DNA from: Planctomycetota bacterium
GTDB taxonomy: Bacteria > Planctomycetota > Phycisphaerae > UBA1845
Direction of reading: 5' to 3'
Assembly: GCA_029558835.1 (NCBI GenBank)
Contig: JAKQDH010000147.1
Span: 1 to 64,000, forward strand
Length of the DNA stretch: 64,000 nucleotides
Within the stretch, counting starts at the first letter, position 1, and the number at the start of each line of letters is the position of its first letter. Below, one piece after another: positions 58,946-64,000 of the stretch. The notes under the pieces were generated by a model. The model did no database searches and was not told the DNA's origin. It saw only the letters and a list, made by a program, of their open reading frames with translations. A program made the position numbers and the translations under genes.

Positions 58946-58973
58946 AACCCCTCTCCCTGGAAGGGATAAGGGT
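58946..58973. repeat. CCCTCTCCC/GGGATAAGGG hairpin, degenerate copy
   Basis: ACCCCTCTCCCTGGAAGGGATAAGGGTG, an imperfect member of the CCCTCTCCC hairpin set, in the 161-base gap between pntAA and pntAB. It may modulate the relative yields of the two subunits. Confidence 0.4.
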
Positions 58974-59093
58974 GCGTTAAGGGCTCCAGGTGATCGGGCG
59001 GGGTGGGGGTTTGGCCGCTCGCTCATGGTCACGGTTCGGATCGGCGGCGCGGGATCGCGCCGGGTGGCAGGGAAACTCTGAGGTGCATTCGTA

Positions 59094-59435
59094 ATGGAAA
59101 CTCAAGCGGTTAACGCGTTCCCGGACGCCCTGGTCCAGATGCAGCAGGCGTTCTACTTCCAGGAATTGGTGGGCAACATCGTCGTCTTCGTGCTGGCGGT
59201 GTTCGTCGGGTTCGAGGTGATCACCAAAGTCCCGCCCACGCTACACACGCCGCTCATGTCCGGGTCCAACGCCATCTCGGGCATCACCATCGTGGGGGCG
59301 CTGGTCTGTGCCGGGCGCGGGCAGGTGACGCTGGCGACGATCCTCGGCCTGCTGGCGGTGATCGCGGCGATGATCAACGTGGTCGGCGGCTTCCTGGTCA
59401 CGGACCGCATGTTGGGCATGTTCAAGAAGAGCTAA
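59094..59435 (+). CDS. pntAB: NAD(P) transhydrogenase subunit alpha, part 2
   Basis: Membrane domain II fragment of the transhydrogenase, 113 aa with three hydrophobic helices (VGNIVVFVLAVFVGFEVI, AISGITIVGALVCAG, LATILGLLAVIAAMINVVGG). The conserved HTPLMSGSNAISGI segment forms part of the proton path. Start ATG 59094. It ends 18 bases before pntB, in the three-gene order typical of Rhodospirillum-type systems. Confidence 0.94.
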   Translation: METQAVNAFPDALVQMQQAFYFQELVGNIVVFVLAVFVGFEVITKVPPTLHTPLMSGSNAISGITIVGALVCAGRGQVTLATILGLLAVIAAMINVVGGFLVTDRMLGMFKKS

Positions 59436-59453
59436 CGGGGGTGCAGCTTACCC

Positions 59454-60842
<1,389 letters not shown>

Positions 60843-60880
60843 GAAGGCAAGAGGCAAGTGGCAAGCGGCAAGAGGGGTAG
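60843..60880 (+). repeat. Tandem GGCAAG-type words after pntB
   Basis: Five degenerate units of about 7 bases (GGCAAGA, GGCAAGT, GGCAAGC, GGCAAGA and a decayed unit) begin immediately after the pntB stop codon. Confidence 0.45.
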
Positions 60881-61058
60881 CGTGCAGGGTGGGTACCGCC
60901 CACCGACTGACGACTCGGGCATGCGGCGCGCAAGTGCTGCCGGGGACGAACGTTGCAGCGGTGTCGCCCATTCCACCGGTGCTCCGCGTTGGATTTATCG
61001 GTGCGGCAGGTCCAGTCCCGCTTGAGCCACTACGGCAGAGAAGAACTTAAGTACTGGA

Positions 61059-61184
61059 TTGTTCCGCGTACCGGCCGTGGTGTATGATATACGCATAAGG
61101 AAGTGGCCGGCCCTTGATGGCGGTCACTGGGAGAGGCAGTCGTACTGTCGCCCTCGGCGGTCCACGAACCGCCGAGGCCTTTTT
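61059..61184 (+). ncRNA. Candidate small RNA of about 90 nt
   Basis: A promoter-like pair TTGTTC (61059-61064), 18-base spacer, TATGAT (61083-61088) precedes a Rho-independent terminator at 61152-61184 by about 60 bases, so a transcript of roughly 61095-61184 is expected. No coding frame fits this span, and the flanking gene is on the opposite strand. The sequence is not recognised as a known RNA family. It could instead be a late terminator for the pnt operon. Confidence 0.45.
61152..61184 (+). terminator. Rho-independent terminator
   Basis: Perfect 10-bp stem CCTCGGCGGT/ACCGCCGAGG with a 6-base loop CCACGA, followed by CCTTTTT. It lies 310 bases after pntB and ends either that operon or the candidate small RNA. 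Confidence 0.85.
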
Positions 61185-61245
61185 ATGGGCAGAGCGTGCG
61201 GCCGGGACGGCGCGGCGGCCACTGATCCGAATCCGGCCGCCACCG

Positions 61246-62619
61246 CTACTGCCACGCACGGTACCAGACGACGCCTCCGCCGTCGCCACTCACCGTGGTG
61301 ATGATGTCGAGTCGGCCGTCGGCGTCGAGGTCCACCACGGGAACCAGATCGAGCGCCCCACCCGGCCGAGCGAGCGGCAGCGTCAACCAGCCGCCCGTGG
61401 GATCGTTCAATGGGCGCAGCACGGCCAGTTGCCCGTTGCGATACGTGCCGACGACAACCTCCACGCGTCCGTCGCCGTCGAGATCGGCGATCGTGACACC
61501 CGCGCCGTGCGTACCGGAGAGGCGGGCGGCCGCAAAGCCGGTCCAGGCCGTGCGCACGTCGTCGGGTTGACGGAACCAACCGAAACTTGCCTCCCGCCAC
61601 GAGCTGACGGCCAAGTCGATGCGACCATCGCCGTCGATGTCACCAAGGTCGAGCCAGAACGCATCCGGCCACTGGCCGATGCCGTGCTTTGTCCAGGCCT
61701 GTGTGCGCCAGGCCTCGGCGCCGGGATTCTCATACCAGGCAATGCTGTTCTGCTCCTCCTCGCGAGCAACGGAGACGATATCGGCATTGCCGTCGCCGTC
61801 GAGGTCGATGAGCCGCACGCAGCTTGCTTTGCGGCGCGTGGTGGTGTCCACGTCGAAGCGGAGAAACGAACTGCCCGCGGTCGGCGGTTCGAGGGTGTAG
61901 AAGATGCTCACCCAGCCGCCGCCCTTGCAGGCGGCCACGATCTCCAGCCGGCCGTCACCGTCCACGTCGCCCACCTCCACGTCGATCCAACTGCTACAGC
62001 CAACGTTGTGTGACACGTCGATGACATCAGGATACCAGGTGAGGGCATCCTCCCCCTGGCGAATCCAGGTAACGCGCCCACTCTCGCAGGCGGCCACCAC
62101 GTCGAGCCGCCCGTCCAGGTCGAGATCACCGACCGCTACGTCCTCGACCCCGGCGACGGCCGCGGAGTCAGCGATGGTCAGATTGCCCCACGTGTGATCC
62201 GCTTGCTGGAGGTGCAGGCGGACGCGACCGCTGCCTTCCCAGGCGCTGACGGCATCGAGATCACCGTCGGCGTCGATGTCCGCGATGACGACGCCGTCGG
62301 CACCCGAGCCGCCGGCCGTGTCGATCCAGACGGGCAGATACAGTGATGATGCTGGGGAGCCCGGCGTGCAACCGGCGTTGAGGTGCGCGCCGATGAGCGC
62401 GGCTGCGCCGGTCACAAGTAGAAACGAGATCGTGCGGGCTGAGCGACACCACGCAACGGGGGAACCGGCAGTTGGGACAGGGTGGCATGGCCAAACGCAG
62501 CGCCGCCATACTCTCCCCCGGGGAAGCAGGTGGGTGCCCGCACAGCATGCCGGCGCCTTCGGCTTGGGCATGCCACCCTGCTGGTTTCCCATTTGCGTGG
62601 TCCTCTGTAGGGGGCTCAT
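61246..62619 (-). CDS. FG-GAP/VCBS repeat lipoprotein
   Basis: 457-aa surface protein with six to seven beta-propeller blades of FG-GAP/VCBS type: DIDADGDLDAVSAWEG, DLDLDGRLDVVAACES, DVDGDGRLEIVAACKG, DLDGDGNADIVSVARE, DIDGDGRIDLAVSSWR, DLDGDGRVEVVVGTYR, DLDADGRLDIITTVSG. The Asp-rich loops should bind calcium. FLLVTGAAALIGAHLNAGC is the lipobox signal core, near residue 85. The start overlaps the stop of the upstream gene as ATGA (62616-62619). The first 45 or so residues are encoded by family 1 repeat R6. Probable partner of the adjacent GH88/105 hydrolase. Confidence 0.8.
   Translation of the reverse strand: MSPLQRTTQMGNQQGGMPKPKAPACCAGTHLLPRGRVWRRCVWPCHPVPTAGSPVAWCRSARTISFLLVTGAAALIGAHLNAGCTPGSPASSLYLPVWIDTAGGSGADGVVIADIDADGDLDAVSAWEGSGRVRLHLQQADHTWGNLTIADSAAVAGVEDVAVGDLDLDGRLDVVAACESGRVTWIRQGEDALTWYPDVIDVSHNVGCSSWIDVEVGDVDGDGRLEIVAACKGGGWVSIFYTLEPPTAGSSFLRFDVDTTTRRKASCVRLIDLDGDGNADIVSVAREEEQNSIAWYENPGAEAWRTQAWTKHGIGQWPDAFWLDLGDIDGDGRIDLAVSSWREASFGWFRQPDDVRTAWTGFAAARLSGTHGAGVTIADLDGDGRVEVVVGTYRNGQLAVLRPLNDPTGGWLTLPLARPGGALDLVPVVDLDADGRLDIITTVSGDGGGVVWYRAWQ
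62479..62612 (-). repeat. Family 1 repeat, copy R6, inside a coding region
   Basis: On the plus strand it begins GGGTGGCATGGCCAAACGCA and ends TTGGGCATGCCACCCTGCTGG, then continues with the flank TTTCCCATTTGCGTGGTCCT shared with copies R5 and R7 (flank GGACCACGC on the other strand). It occupies the 5' end of the FG-GAP gene in frame. Confidence 0.8.
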
Positions 62620-63830
62620 GGTTGAGGTTCCGCCGCCGGCAGCGTCAGCATGCCGTACAAGGCCAGCATGACGGGGCCAACGCCGTGATCGTCATTGCGT
62701 CGCGGGCCGCGATTGAGGTAGTCCTTCTCCGATTTCTGGGTCGGCGTGCCGGGGCAGATGTTGGTCAGATCACCCTTGAGAGAGATCATCGCCGACAGGC
62801 CGAGGTACCCGCGCTGGAGCGCCTCGCGGTACGTCTCATCCAGCCAGCCGCGTTGCAGACCGCGACTCAGCGCGTAGATGAACATGGCCGTACAGGAGGT
62901 CTCCGCGTAGCTGTCCTGCCGATTGAGCAGTTGGTGCCACATGCCCGTCGGCCCCTGATGGGCAACAACGGCCGCCATGAAGTCCTGATAGAGCGCCAGC
63001 AGGTCGTCGTAGCCGGGGTAATCCGCCGGGATGGTGTCGAGGACTTCGACGAGCGCCAGGGCAACCCAGCCGTTGGCCCGACCCCAGTAGCCCGGCGAGG
63101 CACCTGAGCCGTACCAGTTCCAGCCCTGGTGGTAGAGGCCCACGTCCGCGTCGCGCAGCCTGGCGGTGAAGCCGGCAAACTGGCTGAGCACGTCATCATA
63201 GTACGTCCCATCCTCGAGGTGCGCCCCGGCCTTGGCCATCAGCGGGGTGACCATGAAGAGGGCGTCGGCCCAGATGCGGCCACGCTGCGGGTTGCTGTGA
63301 TACGCGATCAGCCCCTCCGGCGTGCGGGCGACGTCTTCGTGGAAGAAGCGGGCGGCCTCCAGAGCGATGTCGAGGAAGCGCAAATCGCCGGTGCGCTGCG
63401 AGTACTCGAAGGCCGCGAGCGCGACGGCGCCGATGTAGTCGATCGGTTCGCTGCCGCCGTGCACCTTGAGCTGACCACGCCGGTTGTAGTATTCGAGGGC
63501 GGTGCGCACCTGGGCCGTGCAGGCGGGCCGGTCGAGCCCCTCATCGAGCAGCAGCATGCCCCACAGCGCCACGCCCTGGGTGTACTTCATGCTGTACACG
63601 GGATACAGGTCATCGAGGGTGCCGTCGATCGCATGCTCGTAGCCGCCGTCCAGGTAGCGTGTCGTCACGAGCAACGCCTGCACGGCGGGTTCGGCCGGTG
63701 CCGGCACAAGGTCGAAGGAAACATCGCAGCCGGCGAGCAGAACCGTCGGCAGCGTCCCACCCGCCACACCCAGAACGGAAACCGCGGCTCCGTCTCCCCG
63801 AAAACATGGATGTCGTCGCAGTAACCGCAT
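62616..63830 (-). CDS. GH88/GH105 unsaturated glycuronyl hydrolase-like lipoprotein
   Basis: Lipoprotein glycoside hydrolase of 404 aa (GH88/GH105 fold, alpha6/alpha6 barrel). These enzymes remove unsaturated uronic acids left by polysaccharide lyases. The N terminus ends in VLLAGC. Barrel motifs are GTLDDLYPVYSMKYTQGVALWGMLLL, PQRGRIWADALFMVTPLMAKAG with the Asp expected at the active site, YWGRANGWVALALVEVL and SYAETSCTAMFIYALSRGL. ATG 63830 is preferred. It is followed with ATGA overlap by the FG-GAP lipoprotein gene. Confidence 0.87.
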   Translation of the reverse strand: MRLLRRHPCFRGDGAAVSVLGVAGGTLPTVLLAGCDVSFDLVPAPAEPAVQALLVTTRYLDGGYEHAIDGTLDDLYPVYSMKYTQGVALWGMLLLDEGLDRPACTAQVRTALEYYNRRGQLKVHGGSEPIDYIGAVALAAFEYSQRTGDLRFLDIALEAARFFHEDVARTPEGLIAYHSNPQRGRIWADALFMVTPLMAKAGAHLEDGTYYDDVLSQFAGFTARLRDADVGLYHQGWNWYGSGASPGYWGRANGWVALALVEVLDTIPADYPGYDDLLALYQDFMAAVVAHQGPTGMWHQLLNRQDSYAETSCTAMFIYALSRGLQRGWLDETYREALQRGYLGLSAMISLKGDLTNICPGTPTQKSEKDYLNRGPRRNDDHGVGPVMLALYGMLTLPAAEPQP

Positions 63831-63930
63831 GGCTGACCCTTCTGCAATGCACCACAACCGCGGCCGGACCGGCCGCCCCGTGATTCTAGCACGCCGGGAG
63901 CACCCGCCAACTTGTCGTGACGCCTGCACA

Positions 63931-64000
63931 GGACCACGCCAGAGGGACACTTGGCCGGCATGCCCAAGCCGGCGTTTGGGTGGCATGTCCAAGCCCGCTA
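63931..64000 (+). repeat. Family 1 repeat, copy R7, cut by the window end
   Basis: Starts with the family flank GGACCACGCCAGAGGG and continues GGCCGGCATGCCCAAGCC, then GGTGGCATGTCCAAGCCC; the remainder lies beyond the window. Confidence 0.65.

Overview
The window is a GC-rich chromosomal segment from a bacterium that most resembles a planctomycete. The indications are a PEP-CTERM protein, many long secreted lipoproteins, a GH27/GH38/GH88/GH172 carbohydrate-active gene set, tandem zinc-ribbon membrane proteins and intergenic regions full of short inverted-repeat elements. The assignment to Planctomycetota is an inference from gene content; no rRNA is present to confirm it. No CRISPR array, prophage or transposase gene was seen. 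One tRNA gene (Asp) was found.

Layout. 1-3.3 kb: tRNA-Asp as a complete promoter-gene-terminator unit, rnpA, and a large repeat-containing lipoprotein. 3.5-7.8 kb: PLP aminotransferase; a minus-strand run of Cpn10, BtpA-family and S66 peptidase genes; DUF167. 8.2-13.6 kb: radical SAM protein, a lipoprotein isoaspartyl methyltransferase, an MBL/beta-CASP nuclease, and an EcfT-EcfA (CbiQ-CbiO) pair. 13.6-17.7 kb: secreted alpha-galactosidase (NPCBM+GH27) followed by a sodium/solute symporter. 17.9-25.6 kb: TPR lipoprotein with a small lipoprotein, M19 dipeptidase, GT39-like membrane glycosyltransferase, Maf and AroB. 26-29 kb: FolC, a small Cys-rich protein and a cyclodeaminase-type folate enzyme. 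29.3-41.7 kb: a secreted C1 cysteine peptidase fused to a DUF2961/GH172 glycosidase, then a minus-strand block of FAD oxidoreductase, fructose-type PTS (IIC, IIB, HPr-EI-IIA fusion) and a giant secreted GH38 alpha-mannosidase. 41.8-45.3 kb: small lipoprotein, PEP-CTERM protein with its own promoter and terminator, nucleoside deaminase, tandem GNAT. 45.5-48.8 kb: threonine catabolism (tdh, kbl) interrupted by a BrnT-type toxin-antitoxin pair. 49.1-53.9 kb: PilT ATPase and three envelope-protein genes (small lipoprotein, triple LPP20-like protein, CsgG/LpoB-like TPR lipoprotein). 54-60.8 kb: ispG, twin zinc-ribbon membrane proteins, and the three-gene proton-translocating transhydrogenase (pntAA-pntAB-pntB). 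61-64 kb: a candidate small RNA, an FG-GAP lipoprotein and a GH88/105 hydrolase.

Two repeat families recur. Family 1 is about 110-130 bp with inverted ends built on GGTGGCATGCCCAAGC and is present about seven times. Family 2 is 107 bp with 15-bp terminal inverted repeats and is present twice; one copy is flanked by a CTAA duplication. One copy of each family lies inside the 5' end of a secreted-protein gene and contributes in-frame residues. Functionally the window combines polysaccharide breakdown outside the cytoplasm, uptake by symporter or PTS, envelope lipoproteins and central metabolism (folate, shikimate, isoprenoid, threonine, NADPH). The least conventional loci are the peptidase-GH172 fusion, the PTS/GH38 block, the tdh-brnT-antitoxin-kbl arrangement with a TDH lacking its structural zinc cysteines, and the triple LPP20 cluster.
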